A DNA stretch of 64,000 nt, from assembly GCA_027924585.1 (NCBI GenBank), contig BSBM01000232.1:31581001-31645000 (forward strand), in the 5' to 3' direction. The stretch is from Larix kaempferi. Lineage: Eukaryota > Streptophyta > Pinopsida > Pinales > Pinaceae. The notes under the pieces were generated by a model, which saw nothing but the letters and a program-made list of their open reading frames with translations, had not been told where the DNA came from and did no database searches. The translations under genes were made by a program, and so were the position numbers. Of the stretch, positions 34,803-45,770 are shown piece after piece. How positions within the stretch are numbered: the stretch's first letter is position 1; every line of letters begins with the position of its first letter.

Positions 34803-35831
34803 GTGGGAATGTACCCTTCATTGATGGGAACTTTTAACCATTCTGCACCTGTGAATTTTATTGGAACCATTACCAACAATGCATCTCCTCCTTCGAATAA
34901 TTTGTTATTCCGGACCTCCTATTTAGATGATCCATGGACTTTATCATCCACGAGTTCCACGTCTGGAAACATTGCGCACGTCGGGATGTCTATGCCTTTA
35001 TCTGTAGTGGAGCTTGCTTACGGTCATATCCAACAAACCACTGCATATCCGGATCTTTATTCTTCCCGAACAGTTGAAGAAGATCCCGTTACGCTGCCAG
35101 TTTTGGCAACCAACCTATCTTGTTCACATGATTGCCTCGATGGTATCCTACCTTCAGATGAAGTCTTTATTGAGGCCATGAATGGTAATAACAAACCTTG
35201 GGAGGATTCTCATCATGAATTTTATTTCCTTCCCACCCTTGATCTTATTGAACGAGATGAGCCTCGAGTACAACCTTCCATGCATTTGGATTTTGATCCA
35301 GGCATAGTTTTGTCTAGCCCCGGTTTGATATTAAAGTCTTATTTCCCTCGTGACGAGTCTTTAGACTCTCATATAGATATGCAAATCGGTGATCCTGATG
35401 AGTTAGGTTCTACTTCTAGAATTTCCAACTCCCGTGATGATGAATTTTCCACTGCAGATTCCTTCACATCCTTCAGCTTTGCTCTTCATTTTGAAGATGA
35501 TCATTTTGATCCCTCAGGTATTGGTTCGATGGCACCTTCAGTGGTTAGCTCTACCTGCGTTATGTATGAGGTTAACAATAGTGAAGTTGAAAATTTTTCT
35601 ACCATAGTGACTTGTATCATATTTTTCTTTACGTACGCTTTAAAGATGATTTGGTACTTATGTTTCTTGGAGATAGGATTCTTAGCTGGACTTATACTTG
35701 TTTACTGGTCCTTTTCGACATTTGCTGCAGCCATGGTAGGGATATTCGAAACCTTGCATATAGGTTTAGGCCTCCCGATTGTTATGATGCATTTGAACCT
35801 ATTACTATCCGAATTCGCAGACACCCCCTGA
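34803..35831 (+). pseudogene. Tat-E post-protease ORF, linker plus predicted membrane tail
   Basis: A clean 342-codon frame in a different phase from the protease. Residues 100-170 resemble the linker between protease and RT in Tat polyproteins (LPSDEVFIEAMNGNNKPWED, then SHHEFYFLPTLDLIERDEP), so it is probably the continuation of pol after a frameshift. No RT follows. Instead the last 75 residues are strongly hydrophobic (IVTCIIFFFTYALKMIWYLC; GFLAGLILVYWSFSTFAAAM), which would make two or three membrane segments. The tail could be an out-of-frame artefact after a deletion, since another frame (35612-35911) is also open here. That this frame is intact while gag-pro is full of stops is notable. 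Confidence 0.55.
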
Positions 35832-37774
35832 GTGTCCTTATCTTGATCATGTTCCTTGCATTATGCATAGCTTTGTCCCATGTGTTTGGAACTAGTCTCG
35901 CATGTCCCTGACACTCGTCTCCTCTCATTACGAGCATTCTTCCATATCTCCTTTGAGCTCGTTAAAAATAGTAAGGAGGTCACGAGTTTACTTTTTCGGG
36001 CTCGTTAAACCTTTATGAAAAATATTTTTATAAAGTTTTTTTTAAGCCCTTGTTAGACTTTTTCAAAATCAAACAATATTGCCGAGTATACTTGTTATTT
36101 CAGACTTGTTAAAGGATTTGAAGCGACATCCACTTAGGTATAAGTTTACCCCTTTTTCAGACCTTTGTGGATTAATTACGAAAAAGGTATACTCTAGTCA
36201 TACGTGACTAGAAAAGTTCTTCTCTCATTGTTTTACACTTTTTCGGGTGAGGAGACTAACTTTACGAAAAAGGGCTTCTTAGTTATATCATGTTGTGATT
36301 GCATTGCATCATCCTGCTTGCTGCTTGAGCCTTGTGCCGGATCCCTCTTACTCAATTGTTAGCCAGGTGCCTGAGCACTTTTCCCCTGTCGAGCCCTGCA
36401 GAGCTTATATTTTCCCTTCACAATTTGATGACCTTTTGACCCTGAGGGAACGTACCCCCGAGTGTCCACATCCTGCACGCACCTCCTTGCATTGAGCATA
36501 GGTATGTTCCACTGCTTGGGACTAGTCTGCTATCTATTTGACACTCGTTCCCTCACTTGTTGTACTATAAGCAATTTTATTCTTTTTCAAGCTTTTCCCA
36601 AATATGAAAAAGACCAAAAAATCAAATATTGCAAAAAGCCGGATGGGATTATGGTCACTATTTCTTGTTGGCAGCTGTTGTGTTGCCTTTGAACAGAGCA
36701 TTCATTCCACTTCGTACATTATGAGTCGGGACTTTAGTTGGGCCTTAGGAGCTGCACTTCTTTCTCAATTTTCTCCACCGATTGGCTAAGCTTCCAGTCA
36801 TTATGGAGCCCTCTGTAATGCCTCCTGCATTGCACAGTTTATGTCAAGTCTATGTTGCCTGAGTCTATCCATCTGCTCATGCTCTTGTTCAAAGGAATTC
36901 CTGAAACAATGTCGGCCACTCCTCAGACCTCTTGACTATTGCATGTCGACCATCCTTATTGAGTCAGTCCGTTTCACCTGACATCTTCCAAATATTTTAG
37001 CATTGCTGGTACCTCGTGTTGGTCGATGGGGGATGCCTTAATTCCCTCCCTCCAGCGAGTCTCGTTCTGTCGACTCCAACTCATTTATTTCGGGACTCGA
37101 GGCTTAGAGTTTATTTGAGTACCTTGAGGCTTGCAGTCATTAGTGGCAACTTCTCTCGCCATCGACAGTTTTGGGAATACATCAATGTCCCCTGATCGAT
37201 GGATTCATCCTAGTGTTCGACTTCAACCCATTTATTCACACTCTGATGATTGTGCTCTGTGCCTTGATGCTCATTTTCATTATTGGTGGGTCATCTCACG
37301 TCTGTTAACGGTATACATCATTGATCGGTAATCAAACGATGTCTCATCAGGTTCAACCCCAACTCCTTTATTCACTTGATGGGACTTGCACCGTCAAAGA
37401 ATTGTGTAGAAGACCCCAGGCGATTGTGGCATTCATTATGCTACATATGACTTTGACTTTACATCTGAGATATCACCTCTTAGATTTCAGCAGTTTGTAC
37501 CTCCCGTTTTGCACCAGTTGTCTTCTTTTCAGTAGAAGACTGTATCTTACTGTAGAGGGATCATGGCTATGATCACTTATGACATGTATCTAGTTATATA
37601 ATGCCTATTCATGTCCATTGTATCAGATTGTTGTACTATACCGACATGTATTCACAGATACTATTGTATTATGACGAGTGAGCTGTTCTTTCCACTTGTG
37701 TCTCCATCACTCCACTTCTGAGTTTTATAATGTGTTTCGACCATCATAGCACTTTCAGTCTCTGACCTCACACA
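35832..37774 (+). other. Tat-E non-coding 3' region
   Basis: No pol sequence. Two diverged copies of a block (gagtgtccttatc...ccttgcattatgcatag...ggaactagtc at about 35832-35900; gagtgtccacatc...ccttgcattgagcatag...ggactagtc at about 36458-36525) lie about 630 bases apart, so an internal duplication probably generated this region. Confidence 0.6.
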
Positions 37775-37786
37775 TTAGGGGGCATC
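37775..37786 (+). other. Tat-E polypurine tract
   Basis: ttagggggcatc immediately before the 3' LTR TGTTAC. Confidence 0.7.
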
Positions 37787-38718
37787 TGTTACATCGTAAT
37801 CTTCCACCCTGTGAGCATCAGCATTGTTTGGCCTATAGGATCCATTTCAGTGACTCAGATCCATTTTTATCCTTCAGTGATACCAGTTTGCCCTATCTTT
37901 ATTCCTACCCTCCTGTTGCATCATTATTGCAGGCGTACCCGCGAGTTGCATCCCTATAGCCCGCGAGTAGCCTGTAAAATGGTAAAAACCACTATTTTAT
38001 CACTTTTTACTCCCAAAAAGCGGTCATTGGGTGACCTTTGGGTCTCCATCTACCCAAGTAATGTGTCGATGAGTCCTTTCACCTACATTTGAGAGGACTA
38101 TATATTAAGCACATATGGCTTATGGATGGGAGGAAGAGGAGAATCGTAAGAGAACTCTAGTGGATTTTTGCCCTATCTTGAGTCTGTACTCATTGATCCT
38201 TGTAGTTGTGAACCATTTATGTTCACCTTCCAAACTCCTTGCTAGTTTGAGTTTTCCATTCATTGAGGATTGAAGTGGTGGAGGCACAAGTGGATTGATC
38301 TAGATCTTGGTTCAGATTGGTTGTCGGCAAGAGGTCGTATCAAATTTGTACTTCTTCTTGTTCATTAATAGAAATACTCATATTCTCGTCCATTCATGGT
38401 GTGAATGTTGTTTATTATACATTGGGTTACATTTGCTTATGATATTATGGACCATTGTTATTGATAATGTTAATGTCAATTATATATTATATGTACTTGT
38501 TGGATATTGGTTGTCAAGACTAATTTGCAGATTACAAGTGCGTGGATTGAAAGCTCCAACGGGGATCTACATCAAACGTTTGGATCGAGGTTGGTTACAT
38601 TTCTCCATTATCTTAACATTGTCATTTATAATAGCATTGCTTTGAGAATTGAGTAGATTTATGGTAATCATCTATCTGTTGTGGTATTCCCAAGCCATAG
38701 TGAGTTTTCTCCAATACA
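37787..38718 (+). repeat. Tat-E 3' LTR
   Basis: 932-bp partner of 29069-29999; TATA copy at 38099-38106. It ends aataca and is followed by the gtagg duplication. Confidence 0.93.
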
Positions 38719-38723
38719 GTAGG
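38719..38723. repeat. Tat-E target duplication, right
   Basis: gtagg, as at 29064-29068. Confidence 0.92.
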
Positions 38724-40145
38724 TTCTGTCCTTTCCCTCTTCCCGAATGTATCCATTTTGAGGGGTGTTGGAATAAATTATGCTTCTATTGTATTACCAG
38801 GTTTCAGCACAGCTTGGCATTCCTCGCAACTATTCAAGTTGGCCATCTTGTCCAATTAAGGGTGCACCACGTGGTGGTAAACAACGAAACGGGCTACGTG
38901 CCTCTTCTGACAAATGATACCTCTGGGATCAAAGTTTAACTTCATGCTTTCAGGGAAATTGTACGCAGCCAACAACTCCTCCACCTCCCTTTTAGCAGCT
39001 CGGCTCTTTACTTTCAACGGTCCTGCTTCATTTGGGACTTTAAAAGTCCTGGAACTGTTCCCCTTCATGAAATGTACATCGTCACAGTTAAATATCTGAC
39101 GGATGTACTCTAGTGCAAATAGCGTAGGGGTCAGAAATGCGGGTAACTTGTAAGGAGATACTTCTGCCCCGTATACTTGAACCTCTGTATGTGTTTCATA
39201 ACAAAACCAGTCACCCACCGGCTCATTAGGATTCAGCTGGAGGAGCTGCTTGCTTTCTGGAAAGACTCTTGGTGGGGAAGCATCAAAGAGTAGAGTGTAG
39301 ACACCAGCGACCACTGTATCCATGACCAGGGAAAAATCCTCCTGCGGGGAAACATTAATTACAACCCTATCAAGATCCTCCTTGCTGAAATAGGTCTTGT
39401 TGTTGAAGATAATCAGGTACAAAAGGAAAGAGCAGAATCGAAACAGATTTTTCGATGAAATTTTTTTCAGCTGGAGATGAATTGACTGAGCTAAAAAGGT
39501 CGACCAATGCAGCTTGACAGGGGTCTCCTGTTGTGAAAGATAAATCATGAATAGCAAGCTGAACACCATGTCGTCTATCACCAAATCATTGTCGTATCCA
39601 AGGAGAACACAAATCATCGATAGTATCGTCTTAGCAGAGTCTGCAAACACTTATAAGCTACACAGGGAGCTATTGTCCAGAAATCTCGCACCGAGTGGTA
39701 ACAATAATCGGATCAAGGAATCCCTCCCTTCTGGGGGGAGCTCCCGTATTTTTCTTACTAAGACTTCCTCATCAAACTGAAAACCCAAGGAGTCTTTGCG
39801 GGTGCTGGTTAAATCCATGATGAGCTCCCTACTTATAGGATAGACCATGTTCCCTAGCCGGGAAACAATGGCCCTCTTCTTAGGTACATAGCAGTCTGCA
39901 AACCACTGTATCACTTTGGGAAAAGGACTGGTGAACAGAAGAATCGTTTGAGCCAGTATGGAAGTTGCTGCATTAAAATGATCATCTCCACTCTTTGCTT
40001 GTTCTTTGGCATTAAGAGCCAGCTGATGAAGGTTGGGGAAGGAGGAGACGGGGTCATGAATGTCAAAGAAATCATCACCAAGGTGGTCATCAGGATTGTT
40101 GGTCAAGGGAGTGGAGTCACCCTCAAGGGTGAGATCAGAGGCCAT
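38724..40145 (-). pseudogene. ORF-X copy 1, N-terminal part
   Basis: First piece of the long frame in the Ty3-X LTR. The ATG at 40145 lies in a good context (AAGCATGG) after a stop-rich leader. The frame (MASDLTLEGDSTPL...) runs to the Tat-E insertion with stops at 39651-39653 (TAA), 38856-38858 (TAA; the overlapping part of copy 2 has Leu) and near 38784 (TAA; Tyr in copy 2). Without these it encodes about 470 residues, predicted mostly globular: an acidic N terminus, then PFPKVIQWFADCYVPKKRAI, MVYPISRELIMDLTSTRKDS, a Leu-rich region HLQLKKISSKNLFRFCSFLL and ESKQLLQLNPNEPVGDWFC. I recognise no catalytic motif and no Gag, Pol or Env signature. Its promoter region has been separated by Copia-B, which sits 266 bases upstream. 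Confidence 0.7.
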
Positions 40146-40406
40146 GCTTAATGCAGGAGGATGGGAAGGATGTAGACTCTGAGATGCTTCAGGAGCTTCA
40201 GAGCAAGATAATGACTAGAGAGCATTTGGTTTGGAGGAAGAGTGTGTAAATGGCTCCACTGGGTGAAAACTCATAGGGAGAGACTTCGAAAAGGAGGAAA
40301 TGAATGTAGGAAATACATGGAAGGCTGGGATTAGCTCAGGGATTAAGGGGTAGATGGCCTCTTAAATGTTGTGGTGCTTAAGCTTGTAAATGACGGTGGT
40401 GATGAA

Positions 40407-40411
40407 AATTT
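40407..40411. repeat. Copia-B target duplication, left
   Basis: aattt; partner cattt at 46476-46480, one mismatch. Confidence 0.6.
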
Positions 40412-41127
40412 TGTAAAATTAGTCACAGCAAATTTAATGAAGAAGTAAATCAATCACAACAGATGAATATAGAAAATATGGTGTAAAACTGTGCAAAACA
40501 TGCAGCAGTGCTCAATATCCCAGTAAGGGTGAATGATTACAATAGAATACAGTAACAATGACTGAGCAATTTGAATTTCCTAAGGAGGTCATTCGAATCA
40601 TTGAATGGAGTAGCTTGACTCCAACTAGGAGTCCTCATCATCAATCGGTGGTGGTCATCAATGCACAAGAACCAGTCATCCAGGTGTCAATCTATGTCTA
40701 ACTGAGTGTAACATGTGTAACTGAAGTGTGTAGCACTGATATAGGGAAGTGGGCTCAGTGGAGGGCGCATGGGAGGCTAACTGAAGTCAGAACAAGTCAT
40801 CTAGTCAATCTGGAGGTCCAACGGAAGTGAAACAGTCAGTCGAGAGTGAAACTAGCCTCAAATCAGGGAGAATCGGAGCTAACTGAGTGTAACTGAAGTG
40901 GAACTGTAGTGGTAGGTGAAGAAGTGCGCCCTCCTCTGGCAGTAGGTGATAAGTGGGCGCCTTCCTGACTAGGAGGACTAAAAATCTGAAGTAAGTGGCT
41001 CCCGGGTGCTAGAATAAGGTGGCTAAGGTGCTGGAGGAATCAACCTGGTGACTGGGATGCATGCAAAGTGCATGCAAACCCTAATTGCATGCAAGATCCT
41101 GAAAAAGATGATGTGGATATCCAAACA
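40412..41127 (-). repeat. Copia-B 3' LTR
   Basis: 716 bp, TGTAAAATTAGTCACAGCA...GATATCCAAACA on the plus strand; pairs with 45771-46475. Confidence 0.93.
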
Positions 41128-41138
41128 CCCCCCCTCAA
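41128..41138 (-). other. Copia-B polypurine tract
   Basis: Minus strand CTTGAGGGGGG directly before the LTR. A second, very similar tract lies at 41273-41284. Confidence 0.8.
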
Positions 41139-41272
41139 GATAGACTATGATGTGCAAAAAAAATAATGTGGGGCCCTGGTAACTAAGACCAAAGGTCACC
41201 TCAATACAATAATCCAAAAAATGCTGAAAATAAACTAAGTGAGGAAAGAGGGAAAACCCAGTGGGAAGAAAG

Positions 41273-41284
41273 CCCCCCCTCAAG
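41273..41284 (-). other. Second PPT-like tract in Copia-B
   Basis: Minus strand CTTGAGGGGGGGC, just after the pol stop and about 135 bases before the true PPT. A related tract occurs at the equivalent place in Copia-C (57862-57873), followed in both by ...TTCTTCCCACTGGGTTTTC. Confidence 0.5.
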
Positions 41285-41302
41285 CTAAAGCATAATAATG
41301 GA

Positions 41303-42873
41303 TCAATCTATCTCCACCATGATGGAACTCACCTCCAATAGTGAACGGAGGTAAGAGAACTTCTTCTCAGTGAAGCTCTTGGTGAAGATGTCTGCAATTT
41401 GCTCATCAGTAGGGCAATATTGCAGAATGATGGTGCGATCATGCACCAACTGTCGAATGTAATGCATATGAATCTCAATGTGTTTGGTCCTCTGCCACTG
41501 AAATGGATCTGTGGAGATCTTGATAGCACTTTTATTGTCACAAAATAGGACAGTTGAAGTAGTGCCACCAAAACCAAACTCGAAAAGAATACCCTGCAAC
41601 CAAACTGCCTGAATGCAAGCATTGACTGCCCCTCGATACTCTGCCTCTGCTGAAGAAAGTGCAATGGATGCTTGCTTTTTGCTGGACCAACAAATAGCAC
41701 CATGACCAATCATGAAAACATAACCAGAAGTGGACTTCTGATCAATGCTATCACCTGCCCAATCTGAATCAGTAAAACCAATGAAATCAAGCTCAGAATC
41801 TGCAGCATAATGTATGCCAAACTGTCTCGTACCTTGCACATACTGCAAGATCCGCTTGGATGCTCGCCAATGAAGCTCATGTGGCTGCTGATATACCTTG
41901 ACACGACACTCACGGGATATGAAATATCAGGCCTTGAGTGTGTCAAATAAAGTAGTGAACCAATCAATTGTCGATACATACTGCAATCTACAAGCGGTGT
42001 AGAATCTCCCTCAAGACTGATTCCTGAGAGGAATGGGAATGGGGATGCCTTACATTCAGCCATATTAAACTTCAATAATAGGTTGGAAGCATATTTTTTC
42101 TGAGATATAGTGATCCCATCAAAATTTTGAGCTATCTCCAAGCCCAAATCGCTCATGTTAAAAGCTGGATTTAAGGCAGTTTTTAGCTTGTTTATTGAAG
42201 TAAGAGTGCTACCAGTAATGAGAAGATCATCAACATAAAGTACAATAACCAAAAACTTACCTTTAACTCGTTGAAGATACACATTCGGATCAGATTTGCA
42301 TCTTTGGAAATTCTGAGAAAGAAGGAAAGAGTCCATCTTTGCGTACCAAGCTCTTGGGGCCTGTTTTAACCCATACAAAGATTTCTTCAATCTGCAAACT
42401 AATGATGGATCTGATGTGTATCCCTCTGGCTGCTGCATATATACCTCTTTAGCAAGGTCTCCATGTAGAAATTCACTCTTCACATCCATGTGGTGCACTT
42501 CCCAGTGCTTGGATGCGGAAATAGCCAAAACAAGGCGGATGGAATCCATCTTTGCAACCGGTGCAAAGGTCTCAGTGTAGTCCACTCCTTGGACTTGGGA
42601 GAAACCTTTTACCACCAACCTTGCTTTGTATTTGCTGATAGAGCCATCAGCAGAAACTTTCATGCGGTAGACCCATTTACACTTCACTAATTTTCTTCCA
42701 GGTGGAAGAGAAACTAGCTCCCATGTGTTGTTCTTTTGAAGAGAATTGTACTCTTCATCCATGGCACTTTGCCATCTCGGATCTCGGTGGGCAGAATAGT
42801 ATGATGTGGGATCTGAACCAGCCATCAAATAACAAATATCAGGAAGTAATGGATCAGTAATAGAAAGAGCCAT
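41303..42873 (-). pseudogene. Copia-B reverse transcriptase and RNase H
   Basis: RT frame 41710-42873 has all main blocks: WKSAMDEEYNSL-like start (WQSAMDEEYNSLQKNNTWEL), KARLVVKGFSQVQGVDYTETF, the active site YVDD at 42226-42237, SLYGLKQAPRAWYAK. The block normally read SDLGLLHYFLGLEI lacks seven residues (reads MSDLGLEIAQ), an in-frame loss between two LGL words. A frameshift near 41880 moves to frame 41303-41848, which holds RNase H: FTDSDWAGD, SIALSSAEAEYRGA, CDNKSAIKI and TKHIEIHMHYIR, ending TGA at 41303-41305. This is the catalytic half of the copia polyprotein; the deletion and shift inactivate it. Confidence 0.93.
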
Positions 42874-43055
42874 ACCTGCTCTTTGAAAGTCTGCTCTTGT
42901 TCGTCTCGGATCAACGGGATTTCCAAGGTTCGAACCAGTAGATTAAAGAGTGTTTTGGGCCCACTTTGGTAACTGAGGAGGATCATAATGGTCGGCTTCC
43001 GAACCTGATATGTCATGATCATCATGTGCTTCTAAAATATCAGAAATATCAGAAC

Positions 43056-43967
43056 TCATATTTCATTATCGCTACACGGATCTTCTTCTGGTGAAGGCAG
43101 TGAATCGACAGTCTCTTCCTCGACTAGTTGCAATTCTTGAAGCGGTTCTTCAAATTGCACACTGCGCTCTATGAATATATTTTTAGATCTGATATCCATG
43201 AGTTTATATGATTTTGATTCTTCCCCATATCCTATCAGTATGCACTCAATACTTTGTGGATCCAAAGCTCGTCTCTTCTTGGAAGGAATTCTAGCCCATG
43301 CAGTAGAGCCAAAAACTCTCAAATTTGACACATCCGGTTTGTGACCAAAGAATGCTTCGAAAGGAGTCATACCTTTCACGGATGAATGTGGAACACGGTT
43401 TTGTATGTATGAAGCAACATTGATTGCTTTAGCCCAAATATTTGCAGCCAAACCTTTTGATTCAATCATGCAAGTAGCCATCTCTTTCAGTGACCGATTT
43501 TTCCTTTCCGCTACACCGTTCTGCTAGGGTGTGTAGGGAACTGTATGTTGGATCTGAATTCCGCTTTGGGCACAAAGTTGCAGCAACTCAGCCTTGATAT
43601 ATTCTCCACCATTATCATATCTAAGAGCTTTGATCTTTCTCTCAGTGGCGGTCTCAACAGAAGCCTTAAAATACTTGAATTTTCCAAGCACTTCTGACTT
43701 GTTTTTGAGAAAGAATACCCATGTAAAGCGGGAAAAATCATCAATAAATGTCAAAACATACCTTGAACCATTTAATGACGTATGGGGCAGTGGACCACTG
43801 ATATCAGAATGTATAAACCCCAAAACTGTAGAAGCTCTGCTAGCTTTTCCGTGGTCGAATCTATGCTCGGGGTGCTTCCCAATAATGCAACCAGTGCATA
43901 TTCCCTTCGAGGAACGGAGTTGTGGAAGACCATCTACCATGGATTTGTTTGATAGCAGCAGCAAATA
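43056..43967 (-). pseudogene. Copia-B integrase
   Basis: One frame with a TAG at 43524-43526, where copia integrases read YTPQQNGVAERKN and this one has a stop in place of the first Gln. The zinc part is CTGCIIGKHPEHRFDHGKAS. The core has FIHSDISGPLPHTSLNG and RYDNGGEYIKAE with catalytic Asp residues visible, then MATCMIESKGL, FFGHKPDVSNLRVFGS and an acidic C-terminal tail (QELQLVEEETVDSLPSPEED) ending TGA at 43056-43058. A frameshift then separates it from the RT frame. The upstream TAG at 43968-43970 (after FGHLNY) separates it from the GAG-pre-integrase part. Confidence 0.9.
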
Positions 43968-44750
43968 CTAATAATTAAGATGTCCAAATATTTCATGCCA
44001 AAGCCTACTAACCTCATTACCATGTGTGCGAAGAGCAGTGGGCTTTGCAAGCGGAATAAAGTGTGAAAACTCATAGCATTTTGCAGTGTGGTTTGCTTTT
44101 CCGACTGGAACAAGTATTCCACTTTTGATATCAAAAATTTCAACTATATTAGGGCTGAATGTAACTTGCTTCAGTTCACCAGTGTGTGTCATTTGATAGA
44201 CAGAAAGAATATTTGAAGCCAAGGAAGGCACATAGACAACATTCTGAAAGCTTCCATGATCTACATGAATCGTACCTTTTCCCTTTGAAGAAATTTTTGA
44301 GTCATCTCCCAAATGGATGGGGATGGAGCTGTTTGGATTGAATGAAGAAAAAGAATCAATATTTGCATCCATATGATTCGATGCACCCGAATCTATCAAG
44401 AGAGTAGTGGGCTTCAAAACAGTTTCCATGAGTGCTTGTCCTCTTTCATGATCATCATTCCTATCCTTCTTCCTTGCACCGTCAGGAAGAGTTATGTTGT
44501 TCTTTTCCAAAAGGAGGGCCATTTGATCTATAGTATTTTTCATACATGAAATTTCGGGATGAAAGCCAAGGTTGCAATAAGTACATTTAGATTTTTGGTT
44601 ACCTTCTTTTCCCTTTTGCTTGAACTTTGAACTGGATGGTGCATCCATTTGTTTGCCTTTCTCTCTTTGCTTGTGAGGTTCAAATTTGGGCTTCTCCTTC
44701 TTTTGCTTTCCTTTACCATTCGAGATCCTTCTTTTGATTTCCTTTACCAT
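43968..44750 (-). pseudogene. Copia-B nucleocapsid, protease and GAG-pre-integrase
   Basis: A Lys-rich segment is followed by a knuckle CTYCNLGFHPEISC (CX2CX4HX4C with GFH spacing), then LLIDSGASNHM, the aspartic protease active site, and the copia block VVYVPSLASNILSVYQMTH. The segment ends with the HHCC beginning LWHEIFGHLNY and the TAG at 43968-43970. It overlaps the gag frame by 38 bases in another phase, so a frameshift near 44730 separates capsid from the rest. Confidence 0.9.
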
Positions 44751-45387
44751 TCAAGATCTTGGGTCCTTGAACATATAGGGCTGAATCTTTGGAGCCTATG
44801 GACCCCATTTGAATCAACTTGTCATGCTCTTTTGTGACAGACTCAATGAAGGCATTCAAGGTAGGCATCTTCCAATTCGGGGTAGTTAGCCGACCGGAAT
44901 TGAAAGTAGAGACAAATACCGAATAATCTTTACCAATCTTGCTGAGAATGGAGAGGATCAATTGTTTATCCTCTTTGATAACTCCACTGTTCTTCAACTG
45001 CAAGTTCAAGTTCTTGAATTTTGTGAAGAATTCATTAATGGTCTCGAAATTCTCAGGACTAAGGGCAATCAATTCATTCTCTAATTGAAAATCCCTAAGC
45101 TCGTCCTGCTTGCCAAATAGTGTTTCAAGTTGCTCCCATATAGCTTTTGGAGTCTTCAATCCGTTGAGATGGAAGTGAAGATATTTGGAGATGGAGATAC
45201 AAAGAAGACCATAAGCTTCATCAAGCTTGTTGTAGTGTTTGGTTCTATCTGACAAGGTGTTTGGCTCCAATTCAAGACCAAGAGTGACTCGGTAGTAACG
45301 TTTTGAACGTAATATGATCTCCATATCATCTTTCCAATCAAAATAATTGAATGGGGTGAGGATAGGCTTTGAAGAAGAGTATTCCAT
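44713..45387 (-). pseudogene. Copia-B gag (capsid)
   Basis: From the ATG at 45387 (MEYSSSKPILTPFNYFDWKD), 224 codons of copia Gag (UBN2-type capsid): YGLLCISISKYLHFHLNGLK, AIWEQLETLFGKQDELRDFQ, ILSKIGKDYSVFVSTFNSGR. It lies 370 bases inside the PBS, the expected place. It is closely related to the Copia-C and Copia-D gags in layout. Its 3' end runs into a frameshift before the nucleocapsid. Confidence 0.9.
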
Positions 45388-45758
45388 TGCTAGGAGCGAG
45401 TGCACACTGATGTAGAGAAGCTTGCAAGGGCAGAGTAGCGAATGCAATTGATGGAGACAATAACCTGCAAATCACAATAAAACCAAGAACAATGAGGTTG
45501 AACAATCCACCCTTTTAGAGTTGCATCACACCTGGGATTGGAGATCAAACAATGTTGAATGGGTCCAATGTATAAGATCCAGGATTTATGTGGAAACTCA
45601 AGCTTCTGGAGTGGTATTGGATGTATTTTCAAGCTTTGCATGCACAGGAGCAAATGCCCTTGAGATCTTTCATGCCAAAACTTTTTGCAATTTTTGAGCA
45701 ATTCACTCAAATCTTCTTGTAGAAACACCTGTAGAAAAGAGATCTTGTCCCTGCAATG

Positions 45759-45770
45759 GCTCTGATACCA
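45759..45770 (-). other. Copia-B primer-binding site
   Basis: Minus strand TGGTATCAGAGC directly next to the LTR; the standard initiator-Met tRNA site of copia elements. Confidence 0.92.

Larger units (their letters stand above)
29069..38718 (+). mobile_element. Tat-E: Ty3-type (Tat/Ogre-like) element without RT or integrase
   Basis: A 9.65-kb plus-strand element with 931/932-bp LTRs, a PBS of the TGGNGACTCCGNTGGGGA type used by plant Tat/Ogre elements, a 1.5-kb leader, gag, protease and a post-protease linker ORF, then about 2 kb of non-coding DNA to a PPT. RT, RNase H and integrase are missing. It is inserted in ORF-X of Ty3-X with a perfect 5-bp duplication, and the empty site is visible in the other Ty3-X copy. 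Confidence 0.92.
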
